A stretch of DNA of 41,083 bases from a virus. The notes beneath the pieces were generated by a model that was not told where the DNA came from, searched no databases, and saw only the letters and a program-made list of their open reading frames with translations. The position numbers and the translations under genes were made by a program. Below are positions 17,149 through 24,363 of the stretch, in pieces; the stretch's first letter is position 1, and each line of letters starts with the position of its first letter. The stretch spans positions 1 to 41,083 of the IMG/VR virus record IMGVR_UViG_3300005563_000058; one strand, 5' to 3'.

Positions 17149-17541
17149 TTAGTTCTCGTTCTCGTCCAGCCCGCTTGGAGGGTTTACCTTTGTCTTATCC
17201 TCAACTACTTCAGGCTTACTGCCCGTCCACGCTTCCACGAGCGCGAGAGTAACCTCGCCCATATTGTGGACAGTTATCAAATTCCCAACTTCCTCCAACG
17301 TGATCTTAGGACTGCCTGTGAGCAACGCGCTGTACAAGAGCGCACGATACTTCACGATGTTCAGATTGGAAAAATCAAGCGCGGCGAGGAGATTAAGACC
17401 CGTCAACTCTTCGGCCTTTGCAATCGCGTTGAAGTCAAAAACGAGGAAGTACGTTTTCCCCTTGATTGTTAACGGAACCTTGGGAAGAGTGGGGTCAGAG
17501 CCGGGAACACCAGCCACGAGAGACATTTTCTTCGGAGGCAT
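17149..17541 (-). CDS. tail assembly chaperone, first part (lambda G-like)
   Basis: A 130-residue acidic protein starting at ATG 17541 (AAGGA ten bases upstream; a second Met at residue 6 is possible). It reads LPKVPLTIKGKTYFLVFDFN, IAKAEELTGLNLLAALDFSN, YRALLYSALLTGSPKITLEE, the usual 'l.ing..y.l.fd..al...e..tg.n' pattern of siphovirus chaperones located between tail tube and tape measure genes. The C-terminal part is polar (KPEVVEDKTKVNPPSGLDEN) and contains the proposed frameshift site. It would coat the tape measure during tail assembly and be absent from the virion. Confidence 0.8.
   Translation of the reverse strand: MPPKKMSLVAGVPGSDPTLPKVPLTIKGKTYFLVFDFNAIAKAEELTGLNLLAALDFSNLNIVKYRALLYSALLTGSPKITLEEVGNLITVHNMGEVTLALVEAWTGSKPEVVEDKTKVNPPSGLDENEN
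17179..17185 (-). other. candidate -1 ribosomal frameshift heptamer
   Basis: On the minus strand the bases A AAC CCT (in the G-gene frame) fit the X XXY YYZ slippery pattern. After a one-base backward slip the tRNAs re-pair as AAA CCC and reading continues in the T-like frame, which is free of stops from just upstream of this point to 16742. Placement near the end of the G-like gene is where siphovirus G-GT shifts occur. Y = C is less common than Y = A or T. Confidence 0.6.
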
Positions 17542-17591
17542 TGAGATAGAGTCCTTTGTAGTGCGAGGTTAATAGGGTTGTTTACCACATA

Positions 17592-17629
17592 CAAAACAAA
17601 AGGCTACACAACAAAATGTCGTGTAGCCT
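17592..17629 (-). terminator. intrinsic terminator after the tail tube gene
   Basis: On the minus strand AGGCTACAC (17621-17629) and GTGTAGCCT (17601-17609) form a perfect nine-pair stem with an 11-base loop, then TTTGTTTTG (17600-17592). It lies 19 bases after the tail tube stop, so it may allow high tail tube output with reduced read-through into the chaperone genes. Confidence 0.85.
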
Positions 17630-17647
17630 AAGTGGTGTACAAGTGGT

Positions 17648-18100
17648 TTACGTACCGGCAACAACCGTGATGATGCCCGTGATCTTGATCTTGGCCGAGA
17701 ACGAAAGCGCGGTCGAGTAAGAAATGTTGATGTCATTCTCTTCCACGATGCCCAGGAACGTCCAGGTTTCGCCAGTTGTAGTCTGCCCATTCTGTAATGG
17801 TAGGATCATCTTGAACGGAGTGGTTACGCCCGAAGCGAACGCGCCACGGAACATGCCCTGACCCACGTCAGATGCAATGTAGTTACCGGCAATCGCCATC
17901 GTGCCAGCTTCCAGAAGGGTAATGAGATATTCCTTCGCACGCCCCGTGGAGTCTGCATTGGTAATGTCTTCGGTGTCATTCTTGGAACCGCTGACGCTGA
18001 ACGTCTTCAATTCCGCAACGGGCGAATAAACTGGCGTAGTAACGGGAGTGCCGATGAAAAACTGTGTACCTGCACCACTAACTGCCTTGGATACTGACAT
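17648..18100 (-). CDS. major tail tube protein
   Basis: A 150-residue protein with ATG 18100 behind AAGGA at seven bases. It begins SVSKAVSGAGTQFFIGTPVT and contains VAELKTFSVSGSKNDTEDIT, NADSTGRAKEYLITLLEAGT and TTTGETWTFLGIVEENDINI, ending with SFSAKIKITGIITVVAGT. This is the typical tail tube pattern: an early 'G..t.f....v.el..is.sg...d.id.tn', then a beta sandwich and a final 'k..G.i'. It polymerises into the hollow tube around the tape measure. Position between tail completion genes and the chaperone pair agrees, and a strong terminator follows. Confidence 0.9.
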   Translation of the reverse strand: MSVSKAVSGAGTQFFIGTPVTTPVYSPVAELKTFSVSGSKNDTEDITNADSTGRAKEYLITLLEAGTMAIAGNYIASDVGQGMFRGAFASGVTTPFKMILPLQNGQTTTGETWTFLGIVEENDINISYSTALSFSAKIKITGIITVVAGT

Positions 18101-18124
18101 GTGTTTGTCCTTCTTTGTACGAGG

Positions 18125-18208
18125 TTAGCCGCACCTATGAGGCACAGGCGTTGTTGAAACGGATAGCTTGTAAGGTTCGGTAGTAGTGGTGACTTACAGC
18201 GCGGCTAA
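18125..18208 (-). other. long-range inverted repeat in the tail tube leader
   Basis: TTAGCCGC (18125-18132) and GCGGCTAA (18201-18208) could pair across 68 bases, bringing the end of the upstream gene and the tail tube ribosome binding region together. This 104-base gap (18101-18204) holds no gene I can support. Folding potential only; biological role unproven. Confidence 0.3.
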
Positions 18209-18612
18209 AGACTGAAATGAAAGAAATAATCGGTTATTGCCCGATGGGTGCCACCTTGATCATCATACGAATCAATTTCAATATCTCGCAGGACGTTGAA
18301 CACTGTGACACCAGTCTGCCCAGCGGCAGCGGGGAGAACCCCACGGTAACCATCCAGCAGAATCCGCAACGCTTCTTGCGAACGTTTCGTACTGGGGTAA
18401 TCTGCCCCAAAGCAAGTGAACTGATACCTGCGGATGTTGAAAGCAGATGGCCCATCTGAGGTTGCATCGGGCGTACTGGAGACGAGACTGAAGCACAGAC
18501 ACGGCTTTATGGCGGTCTCGGGAACGAAGTTCAAGTAGACCCCATTTGCGCCCAATGTAGCCATTAGGGACGTGCTCTGTGTGAGTTTGAGCAAAATTCC
18601 TTCCTCAATCAC
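18205..18612 (-). CDS. tail completion / terminator protein (DUF3168-like)
   Basis: The 135-residue protein begins MIEEGILLKLTQSTSLMATL from GTG 18612. It then has VPETAIKPCLCFSLVSSTPD, RRYQFTCFGADYPSTKRSQE and ALRILLDGYRG, ending AITDYFFHFSL. The pattern 'P....lPci.....s......dg...l...r.qf.c.a..y..a......l...l' is that of the DUF3168 family, related by position and fold to lambda gpU-type terminators that cap the tail tube and join it to the head. It lies between the gp10-like gene and the tail tube gene, as expected. GAAGGG is ten bases upstream of the GTG. Confidence 0.8.
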   Translation of the reverse strand: MIEEGILLKLTQSTSLMATLGANGVYLNFVPETAIKPCLCFSLVSSTPDATSDGPSAFNIRRYQFTCFGADYPSTKRSQEALRILLDGYRGVLPAAAGQTGVTVFNVLRDIEIDSYDDQGGTHRAITDYFFHFSL

Positions 18613-18616
18613 TGAC

Positions 18617-19021
18617 TCACATCCCTTCCAGATTGTTTTTCATTGTTTCGGCAAAGACTTCGATGGCTTTCTCTGCTGTGGCATCAAACGCTGGGCGTAG
18701 GAACGGCTGTCTAGGATACATTTGCTTGTTCTTTAAACCAAACTCAACAAACATCCCATAGACGCCAGGATCTTGTGACCCCTTGCCGGTATACGCGGGA
18801 CCAACTGTGACCGAACCGCTTTCATCATTGGGTCTGGTTCGCATCTTCATGCTGATACTGTTTGCAAGGTCACCCGAATCCTTTGGCGCTCTTGCCTTGA
18901 CAGCATCGACCCACATTGTTCCCACAGCCTTGAGGCTCTTGCGCAGGGTGCGCTTCGCAATCTTGGGGCCGAGATCGTGCAACTTCTGCTCAAGCCCCTG
19001 AAGATCGACTTTCACGGTCAC
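18617..19021 (-). CDS. HK97 gp10-like tail completion protein
   Basis: From GTG 19021 the product is 134 residues: VKVDLQGLEQKLHDLGPKIA, LRKSLKAVGTMWVDAVKARA PKDSG-DLANSISMKMRTR, and YGMFVEFGLKNKQMYPRQPF LRPAFDA. The 'aPkdtG.L..si' and 'y..fvEfGt......P.pFlrPA' motifs define the gp10/minor tail Z-like family, which acts at the head-tail interface. A perfect AAGGAGG lies 12 bases before the GTG, but only six before an in-frame ATC (19027-19025), so initiation at ATC (two residues longer) is possible; see findings. Confidence 0.85.
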   Translation of the reverse strand: MTVKVDLQGLEQKLHDLGPKIAKRTLRKSLKAVGTMWVDAVKARAPKDSGDLANSISMKMRTRPNDESGSVTVGPAYTGKGSQDPGVYGMFVEFGLKNKQMYPRQPFLRPAFDATAEKAIEVFAETMKNNLEGM

Positions 19022-19059
19022 GTCGATGGTGTGCCTCCTTACTGTATAAATCGTGGTAG

Positions 19060-19827
19060 TTACAGCTTCGGAAACACTTCATTCATGTCAGTGAGCACGA
19101 GGCAATAATCTGTCGCAGTGGCAAGCTGGCACTGAGTGAGGACCGTCACCGCCACTCCAGTGTCATTGGAGGCAATGGCGGCTGCGGTAGTAGCAGGCCC
19201 AAATGGTACATTGAGACCGGGAGGGTATAACTGCTTTGTAGCCACTCCCGCGTTGTGTGCTTCCCACTGCGCTCGGAACGTGGCCGCGCTTGTAATCTGG
19301 CTTCCTGTAACCTGGGTTGCGCCGAACTGAAACGCCACTACTTTGGCGTTCGCGTTGTTAGTGGCGGCAAACAAGGTGGTCTTGCGGAATGACCCATTAT
19401 TTCCCAACGCTCCAGCCGGGATAATCATATTCAACAAAGTGATCTGTGAGCCGGTTGTCTGCGCATAGGTCGAATTGCTCCCCGTCGCCGCAGACGTACT
19501 CGCAGGGATGTAGGGAGTAAATGCTGCCGTGGAGGGATCGACAAAGGTTGTCGTCACCGCACAAACCGTCGTGCTGGAACAAGTCGCGTAGTAAAGGCCC
19601 GCCGCTCCACTGACAACCGCACTGGCGGGGAACCGCAGCCAGATGTTCGGATAGATTACCGGGAGTGCCGTTCCTAGGGTCACAGTCCCGTTGGTCGCAA
19701 TGGTTCCGTTGGGCGCAATCCCAACAGGAATACCACTCTGGGGAAAGGGAACCGCTCTAATAACCGTCGTCTGTGCGTGGCACAGAGTTGCTATCGACAA
19801 CAAAAAAGCAATCGCTAGTTTCCGCAT
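19060..19827 (-). CDS. secreted protein of unknown function
   Basis: ATG 19827 follows GGGAGG at six bases, giving 255 residues. MRKLAIAFLLSIATLCHAQ is a clear signal peptide. The mature chain is beta-rich with repeated Thr/Ser/Ala (IAPNGTIATNGTVTLGTALP, LLNMIIPAGALGNNGSFRKT, ATNNANAKVVAFQFGATQVT), with a few Cys. The style resembles appendage or virion surface proteins in phages of soil bacteria, and the middle section recalls generic jelly-roll modules. I do not recognise a family. It lies in the head-tail joining cluster next to another signal-peptide gene (TAA of one, ATG of the next four bases apart), so the pair probably acts together. Confidence 0.6.
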   Translation of the reverse strand: MRKLAIAFLLSIATLCHAQTTVIRAVPFPQSGIPVGIAPNGTIATNGTVTLGTALPVIYPNIWLRFPASAVVSGAAGLYYATCSSTTVCAVTTTFVDPSTAAFTPYIPASTSAATGSNSTYAQTTGSQITLLNMIIPAGALGNNGSFRKTTLFAATNNANAKVVAFQFGATQVTGSQITSAATFRAQWEAHNAGVATKQLYPPGLNVPFGPATTAAAIASNDTGVAVTVLTQCQLATATDYCLVLTDMNEVFPKL

Positions 19828-19830
19828 GAG

Positions 19831-20232
19831 TTACCTCCCCGTCCAATGAAACGTGAGGCTGGCGGAACCCGTGTAGGTCAGCACATTGATCCTCACCATG
19901 CGTGCGGGTCGGTCGGTCACGGAGAACATAGCAGACGCGGTGCAAGACTGCGCCCCACTAAGTGAAAACCAATTAACGGTGTCATCAGATGCTTCAATTT
20001 GATACGTGCAAACCGTGTTGGTGCCCGCTCCCAGTGATACGGAAACAGTGTGGATGGCACTCATAAATTCCTGCCCACTGTTTGCACTTGCGCGGAGGTC
20101 AATGTAAGGGGTCGCGCCGGTTGCGGAAACTGCTGCCCAATCATAAGAGTGATGCCCGACTGGTACCTGGGCACCCGCAAAGGTAGCAACTCCTGCCAAC
20201 AACAGCAAAAGACAAGCAAAATTTCTAAACAT
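19831..20232 (-). CDS. small secreted beta-rich protein of unknown function
   Basis: ATG 20232 with AAAGG six bases upstream gives 133 residues. The N-terminus MFRNFACLLLLLAGVATFAG is a signal peptide, then a single beta domain: PYIDLRASANSGQEFMSAIH, SLGAGTNTVCTYQIEASDDT, VNWFSLSGAQSC and VRINVLTYTGSASLTFHWTG. The 'y.iegS.Dg..W..l' style pattern is common in small phage and bacterial surface beta-sandwich proteins. Frame extension to 20409 overlaps the next gene and has no support. It is directly upstream of, and nearly joined to, the 19060-19827 gene. Function unknown. Confidence 0.6.
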   Translation of the reverse strand: MFRNFACLLLLLAGVATFAGAQVPVGHHSYDWAAVSATGATPYIDLRASANSGQEFMSAIHTVSVSLGAGTNTVCTYQIEASDDTVNWFSLSGAQSCTASAMFSVTDRPARMVRINVLTYTGSASLTFHWTGR

Positions 20233-20272
20233 GGTGAACCTTTCTAAGATCGTGTAATTGCTGCTTGTGGTG

Positions 20273-20626
20273 TTACGAGGTCGGTCCACCCTCCACAGGG
20301 TTGATTTCCCATGCGTATAACACGAGTTCGATATTGCGCTCATCAGTATTGACAATTCCGCGCTGGAGGTCGAACGTGCGATTTCCAAACAACAGCCTGT
20401 ACCCGGCACCCACCGTGAAGTGCTTGCCCGGGTACTTAATGGTCACTGTATGGGACAACTGCATATTTTGTTGACTTGCTTGGTAGACTTCCTTGGACGG
20501 GGATGGAGCCACCTTGGCCCAAGTTGTAAGAACATCTGTCCAACCGTCCGCTGTCTGAAAGGGGTTTGCAGACTGTGCAGGGGCTTGGATGGTCACGCGA
20601 TGACGCATCGCTCCAGAAGGAACCAT
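20273..20626 (-). CDS. head-tail joining / head closure protein (SPP1 gp16-like)
   Basis: 117 residues: SGAMRHRVTIQAPAQSANPF, TADGWTDVLTTWAKVAPSPS, QASQQNMQLSHTVTIKYPGK, LLFGNRTFDLQRGIVNTDER. The 'G.l.hrv.iq.p......G....w.......wA.i' and 'ar.......y..i.R' signature identifies the phage head-tail joining (closure) family. It closes the capsid channel after DNA packaging and accepts the tail. The ATG at 20626 abuts the upstream TAA (20627-20629), and purine-rich GGGTGGGGGG precedes it, so it is translated together with the connector gene. Confidence 0.85.
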   Translation of the reverse strand: MVPSGAMRHRVTIQAPAQSANPFQTADGWTDVLTTWAKVAPSPSKEVYQASQQNMQLSHTVTIKYPGKHFTVGAGYRLLFGNRTFDLQRGIVNTDERNIELVLYAWEINPVEGGPTS

Positions 20627-21511
20627 TTAGTACCCCCCACCCGTGTAACCAAAGATTTGGCTCCCGTACCCAGCCAGCAGCGACGCTACCCCAAGGGGCA
20701 GGGAAGTCATAGGTTGTCCTTGAACAAACTCTGCACGATTCTCGTAGTAAGCCGTCAGCAACAGGTACATTGCCAAGAGGACTGGATGCGGAACATTGGT
20801 CACAACATAGGTGGCCGTGACCGACCGCCCCGACATACTGACATCGAATACCAGCGTGCCTGCGGTGTTCACATAGGTAACGGGCAGGGTGGTCAACGTG
20901 TCGATTACAGACGTGATAGAAACAAGCGTGCTCGCGCTCGCCAAAACGATGGCCGGTGCTGCGCCGGTTGTTGCAACCTGCGTCTCCGTAACGGATTGCT
21001 GATACCCTGCTCTGAACTTGATAATCACGGCGTTCAACTGGGGGTAAGCAATCGGCCACACTGTACCAACCTGCGGAGTAATCCTCGCGGGGTCGGACAG
21101 CGTATCGACAATGTACGTCGCGGGATCAAGTGTCACCAACGTCTTTGTGCCGTCGAGGTACTGAATGCTCGTGACACTGAGCAGTGGCGAACGCGGGAGG
21201 ATAATGGTCTGCCCCATGTTCATATAGGCCATGCCGCCCCAACCACGGTTCCCAAGGAACTCACTACTAGGGTGGCTAGGAGCATTGTTGCCTCCATAGT
21301 TCCACACAGGGAATCTATCGAGGCCGAATGTCCATTCTTGGTCAACGAAGCATCTGCCGGTTACATCCTCAACGTGCTCACGCACCGCAGAGATCATGGA
21401 CTGAATCAGGAAGTCGTCATCTGTGATGTCTACGCGAAGATGAGACTTGGCGGCTACCAAAGAGATTGGCTCTGTGAGCGGGTCTTTTGTACGCCTGATT
21501 GGAAAACTCAT
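20627..21511 (-). CDS. head-tail connector protein (HK97 gp6-like / phiE125 gp8-like)
   Basis: The 294-residue protein opens with LTEPISLVAAKSHLRVDITD DDFLI-QSMISAVREHVEDVTGR, the standard opening of gp6-type connectors ('p.sL.eak.hLrvd...Dd.li...i.aA...vE..tgr'). Residues 100-170 give the beta region (PLLSVTSIQYLDGTKTLVTL), and the C-terminus has PHPVLLAMYLLLTAYYENRA, also typical. Between them (175-240) lies a Thr/Val/Ala-rich insertion (ATTGAAPAIVLASASTLVSI) longer than in most relatives, possibly an exposed domain. It sits on the portal as a ring. The start ATG 21511 follows AAGGTGG in a GGCACACC context. Confidence 0.85.
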   Translation of the reverse strand: MSFPIRRTKDPLTEPISLVAAKSHLRVDITDDDFLIQSMISAVREHVEDVTGRCFVDQEWTFGLDRFPVWNYGGNNAPSHPSSEFLGNRGWGGMAYMNMGQTIILPRSPLLSVTSIQYLDGTKTLVTLDPATYIVDTLSDPARITPQVGTVWPIAYPQLNAVIIKFRAGYQQSVTETQVATTGAAPAIVLASASTLVSITSVIDTLTTLPVTYVNTAGTLVFDVSMSGRSVTATYVVTNVPHPVLLAMYLLLTAYYENRAEFVQGQPMTSLPLGVASLLAGYGSQIFGYTGGGY

Positions 21512-21662
21512 GGTGTGCCACCTTCTTGTTGGTTGATTTCCGGCTAGACTGCCGAATGATACGAAACAATAGAAAGATAACCACCAAAACGAGAAGGAGC
21601 ATTAGCGCGTGATACTGTGGCGCGAATAAGATCCAAAAGCGCCAGTCTGTGACTATTTCCAT
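21417..21662 (-). CDS. possible small single-span membrane protein overlapping the connector gene
   Basis: From ATG 21662 the frame gives 81 residues: a short head (MEIVTDWRFWILFAPQYHAL), a very hydrophobic span (MLLLVLVVIFLLFRII), then a basic tail (RQSSRKSTNKKVAHHEFSNQ). It fills most of the 178-base space between the 88-residue gene and the connector gene but overlaps the latter by 95 bases in another frame. No good ribosome binding site is visible. The membrane segment and positive-inside tail make it more protein-like than a random frame, yet it could be chance. Confidence 0.35.
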   Translation of the reverse strand: MEIVTDWRFWILFAPQYHALMLLLVLVVIFLLFRIIRQSSRKSTNKKVAHHEFSNQAYKRPAHRANLFGSRQVSSSRRHHR

Positions 21663-21689
21663 GGCGTACACCGTCTAATGATTTAATTA

Positions 21690-21956
21690 CTACTTGCGTT
21701 TGTTCAAACTGCCCTTGGGACGGCCTCTACGAGCCATCGTGTTCTCGGGTGGGGCTAGGACTTGAATCTCGGGGACGGATGGCGTGGCGGGCCTCTCGGG
21801 GGCCGGGACGAAGGGTGTGGCGATGCCTTGGGCAATCCATATACCGCCGAGGTAATCGGTCACTTCCGTTGTCTGTCCTTGCAGGAACTCGAAAGGTTCC
21901 CATGATCCGGGGGCAAGTCCATAGCCACCGTGCGGCTTTACAAATGTGATTTTCAT
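21690..21956 (-). CDS. small head-region protein with AT-hook-like basic tail
   Basis: ATG 21956 overlaps the stop of the GIY-YIG gene in an ATGA junction and gives 88 residues. The body (MKITFVKPHGGYGLAPGSWE, FLQGQTTEVTDYLGGIWIAQ) is a short beta-rich domain of the type found after phage capsid genes. The linker is Pro-rich, and the last 14 residues, ARRGRPKGSLNKRK, contain the GRP core of an AT-hook, which in other proteins binds the minor groove of AT-rich DNA. Without the intervening homing gene it would follow the capsid gene directly. Function unknown. Confidence 0.65.
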   Translation of the reverse strand: MKITFVKPHGGYGLAPGSWEPFEFLQGQTTEVTDYLGGIWIAQGIATPFVPAPERPATPSVPEIQVLAPPENTMARRGRPKGSLNKRK

Positions 21957-23044
21957 GCTGCCTTTCGGAGTTCGCGTGCGGCTTTCCTTGCGTCGAGCAT
22001 CATAGTTCTGTAAGCCGGGTCTGCCCAAAGTGCCTTTTGCTTCGCTGCATTATTAGCCTTGCGTTCGTCGCTATGGACCCGGCCCAACTGAACGGCTGCA
22101 AGTTTGGCTTTCGTTTCATCTGTGCGCTTCAGGCCGGTGATTGCCGCTGTACGTTTGGCGACGGTCTCTGGAGATTGCGTCTTGCCCGTGTGCGCTAGGC
22201 TCTGATTACGCTTTGCTTCCTCTGTGGCTTCTTTGCCTTTGTTCCAGGGCACGTTACCCATCAGGGTAGCGGCTATTTTGTCTCTGACATCTTGTGGAAC
22301 GGGAACGCCTTTGTTCGGCGCGACTCTACCAACATTGGCTGCGGAGATAAGCGCCCTAGTTTCGGGGGAGTGTGTCTTGCCATAGAAACCGTTCAATTCG
22401 CCTTTAAGCGGCACATGCGCATCTCTACGCTCGTCAGTCCATTTGGGCATCTTGCGCCCGGTGCCGGATGTGCTTCTTTTCTGGCGCTCCTCTTCAGTAA
22501 CGACGTGAGCGGCTATGCCTAACTTAATTGCTTCCCTGTGTTCGGGGGAGATAGTGCGCAGTCTCAAAGCAGCAATGGCGTTAGGATGGCAAGGAGTACC
22601 CTTGCGTGACTCGCTCATCTCTCTAATTGTTTCTTCAGAGAAGCAGTCTGTAATATCCTTATTCCACGGAATCTGCCCTGTTATACCCTTGTTCCACGGG
22701 GTTCTCCCAATCATTGCTGTTCTGATCTGCTCCGCTTTCCACTCTGTATAACCGCTACCTCCGACATTAAGGTTGTACCCAAACGCGCAGTCTTGCGCTT
22801 TGCACGCAAAAATGAATGCCACTTCAAGCGCATCCAACCACTCGCTTGCAACCTCAGCTAATGTCTCGATAACAAATGTGCCCTCGCCGTACTTCTGAAT
22901 TGCTCGTGTTATATAGAAGTTATTGAGCGACTTCCGCGCATTTCTCTTATGCGCCGACCACCTAGTGGATACCTTACTTACTGTTTGTCCGATGTAGACT
23001 TTACCGTTTACGCTATTAGTAATCTTGTAGATAAAGCCATTCAA
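21953..23044 (-). CDS. GIY-YIG homing endonuclease with NUMOD3-type repeats
   Basis: The nuclease begins NGFIYKITNSVNGKVYIGQT, the GIY-YIG signature, with downstream RWSAHKRNARKSLNNFYITR and the catalytic-region Glu in EWLDALEVAFIFA. After residue 100 come repeated DNA-binding motifs of the NUMOD3 type (TPWNKGITGQIPWNKDITDC, RKGTPCHPNAIAALR, LNGFYGKTHSPETRALISAA, HTGKTQSPETVAKRTAAITG), ending with a basic helix. I place the start at TTG 23044 just before the motif; AAAGG (23056-23060) lies 11 bases upstream. The open frame extends to 23134 through a large hairpin. The gene is wedged between the capsid gene and a small head gene. Free-standing homing enzyme; no intron is visible. Confidence 0.85.
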   Translation of the reverse strand: MNGFIYKITNSVNGKVYIGQTVSKVSTRWSAHKRNARKSLNNFYITRAIQKYGEGTFVIETLAEVASEWLDALEVAFIFACKAQDCAFGYNLNVGGSGYTEWKAEQIRTAMIGRTPWNKGITGQIPWNKDITDCFSEETIREMSESRKGTPCHPNAIAALRLRTISPEHREAIKLGIAAHVVTEEERQKRSTSGTGRKMPKWTDERRDAHVPLKGELNGFYGKTHSPETRALISAANVGRVAPNKGVPVPQDVRDKIAATLMGNVPWNKGKEATEEAKRNQSLAHTGKTQSPETVAKRTAAITGLKRTDETKAKLAAVQLGRVHSDERKANNAAKQKALWADPAYRTMMLDARKAARELRKAA

Positions 23045-23077
23045 GTAATGACATACCTTTCCGATGCCCTGTTTCCG

Positions 23078-23125
23078 GGCACCTACGGTGAGTTCGGGAG
23101 CGGCCCGAGGCAAACCGTAGGTGCC
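23078..23125 (-). other. large stable hairpin between the capsid gene and the GIY-YIG gene
   Basis: GGCACCTACGGT (23078-23089) and ACCGTAGGTGCC (23114-23125) form a perfect 12-pair stem enclosing 24 bases that contain a further CGGG/CCCG pairing. It starts 14 bases after the capsid TAA. There is no T-run, so it is more likely an RNA end-stabilising or translation-control element than a terminator. Confidence 0.7.
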
Positions 23126-23139
23126 TGAAAACAAAGGAG

Positions 23140-24363
23140 TTACGAAGCGCTATTTGTATAGCTGACCACGGGGTGCTGCCCAGCATCCACCAGTTGCCCG
23201 TCTGCACGGCTGAAACCGACAAACACGGTTTCGTTCTGCAAGGCTCCGATTTCTTCGAGGCGACGAATCTGAAGATCGCCCGAATCGCGGATGATGTACT
23301 TGCTGAACTGGCCGAACAGCGCCGACTTGTGGCTGACACCCGGCGCAACGATGTCGTTGTTCACGACATACTTGTAGCCCAGAACCGAATCAGGGTCGCC
23401 GCCGTTGATGCCAAGGCCCAACAGGGGTTGACCATAGGTGTTGGTCAGCTTGCGGAGCGATGCCAGGAACGTGTCGTGGAACATGAACTGCGCACCCGGA
23501 CGATAAGCAATGTCCAACTTATGAACCAAGTCCACCAGCGAGTTGTAGCTGACCTGAAGGGTCTCACCAGTCGCGCCGATAATGCCGGTGGTCGTGGCAA
23601 CCGCTACGCCATTAGGCATCGTGGTGCCAGTACCAACCGTAAACTCGGTGTTCTGAATGCGGCCAATACGAGTCACGAAAGCGTCCTTAATAAACGCGTC
23701 CAGGTCAAACACGGAATCCTGAAGCAGTTCATTCGGGACCGAAATCTTCTGGGTCGTGTAAGTCCACGCACCAAGAGCAGACTGCGTAAACGCTACATCC
23801 AATTCGTCCACGGTGCCCGGAGTGGAAGTCGCGTTGAGGCGTTTTCCAGGGTTACCCGTGTCATCGTTCTTGGGCCAGTTGATCGGGTTACCAGATGCAG
23901 TCTTGATAACGCGAGCAGCCTGACGCATTCCGCCGAAGAACTTCATCGCTACTTCAATCTCGCGCTGAAGGTCGGTCGGAATCAAGAACGCACCGGCAGA
24001 GCCAGTCGTGTCCGAAAGGTCACGATACTGCGCCAGCACCTGACGATTGGCCGCAGACATCTCGGCGCGACCGTTCACGAGGTAATCGCGGAACGCAGCC
24101 TTGTGAGCAGCCTTCTTCGCTTCGGTGCTATCCACTGCACCACCCAGAGCAACCGGGGGAGGAGTAACGGTGGAGCGCATTTCCGCATCCATCGCAGCCG
24201 CACGCTCGGCACGCTCGATGTTGCCCTTGAGAGCATCCGCATCGGCATACATGGCGTCGAACTGTGCAGTCTGCTCGGCATTCATGTTACCCTTTGCGGC
24301 TTCCAGGATCGCGTTCGCGTCCGAAATCAGTTTGTTACGCTTTTCTTTAAGCTGACCAATCAT
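23140..24363 (-). CDS. major capsid protein, HK97 family
   Basis: ATG 24363 lies seven bases behind GGAG and gives 407 residues. Residues 1-100 are a helical, charged delta domain (LKEKRNKLISDANAILEAAK, AERAAAMDAEMR), normally removed by the prohead protease. The core follows: DLSDTTGSAGAFLIPTDLQR, VPNELLQDSVFDLDAFIKDA, FVTRIGRIQNTEFTVGTG, FMFHDTFLASLRKLTNTYGQ, LLGLGINGGDPDSVLGYKYV and ALFGQFSKYIIRDSGDLQIR. These are standard HK97-fold elements (N-arm, P-domain, E-loop, A-domain). It forms the icosahedral shell. The frame is open to 24579, but that extension lacks the family pattern. The upstream leader is 279 bases long. Confidence 0.95.
   Translation of the reverse strand: MIGQLKEKRNKLISDANAILEAAKGNMNAEQTAQFDAMYADADALKGNIERAERAAAMDAEMRSTVTPPPVALGGAVDSTEAKKAAHKAAFRDYLVNGRAEMSAANRQVLAQYRDLSDTTGSAGAFLIPTDLQREIEVAMKFFGGMRQAARVIKTASGNPINWPKNDDTGNPGKRLNATSTPGTVDELDVAFTQSALGAWTYTTQKISVPNELLQDSVFDLDAFIKDAFVTRIGRIQNTEFTVGTGTTMPNGVAVATTTGIIGATGETLQVSYNSLVDLVHKLDIAYRPGAQFMFHDTFLASLRKLTNTYGQPLLGLGINGGDPDSVLGYKYVVNNDIVAPGVSHKSALFGQFSKYIIRDSGDLQIRRLEEIGALQNETVFVGFSRADGQLVDAGQHPVVSYTNSAS

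Noticed and set aside
20420-21547. 375-residue plus-strand open frame
   Set aside because: Opposite the connector and closure genes, rich in Arg, Cys and His; a shadow of codon bias.
23045-23134. 30-residue N-terminal extension of the GIY-YIG protein from TTG 23134
   Set aside because: It is encoded by the hairpin and unlike other GIY-YIG starts; the usual domain begins at residue one after TTG 23044.
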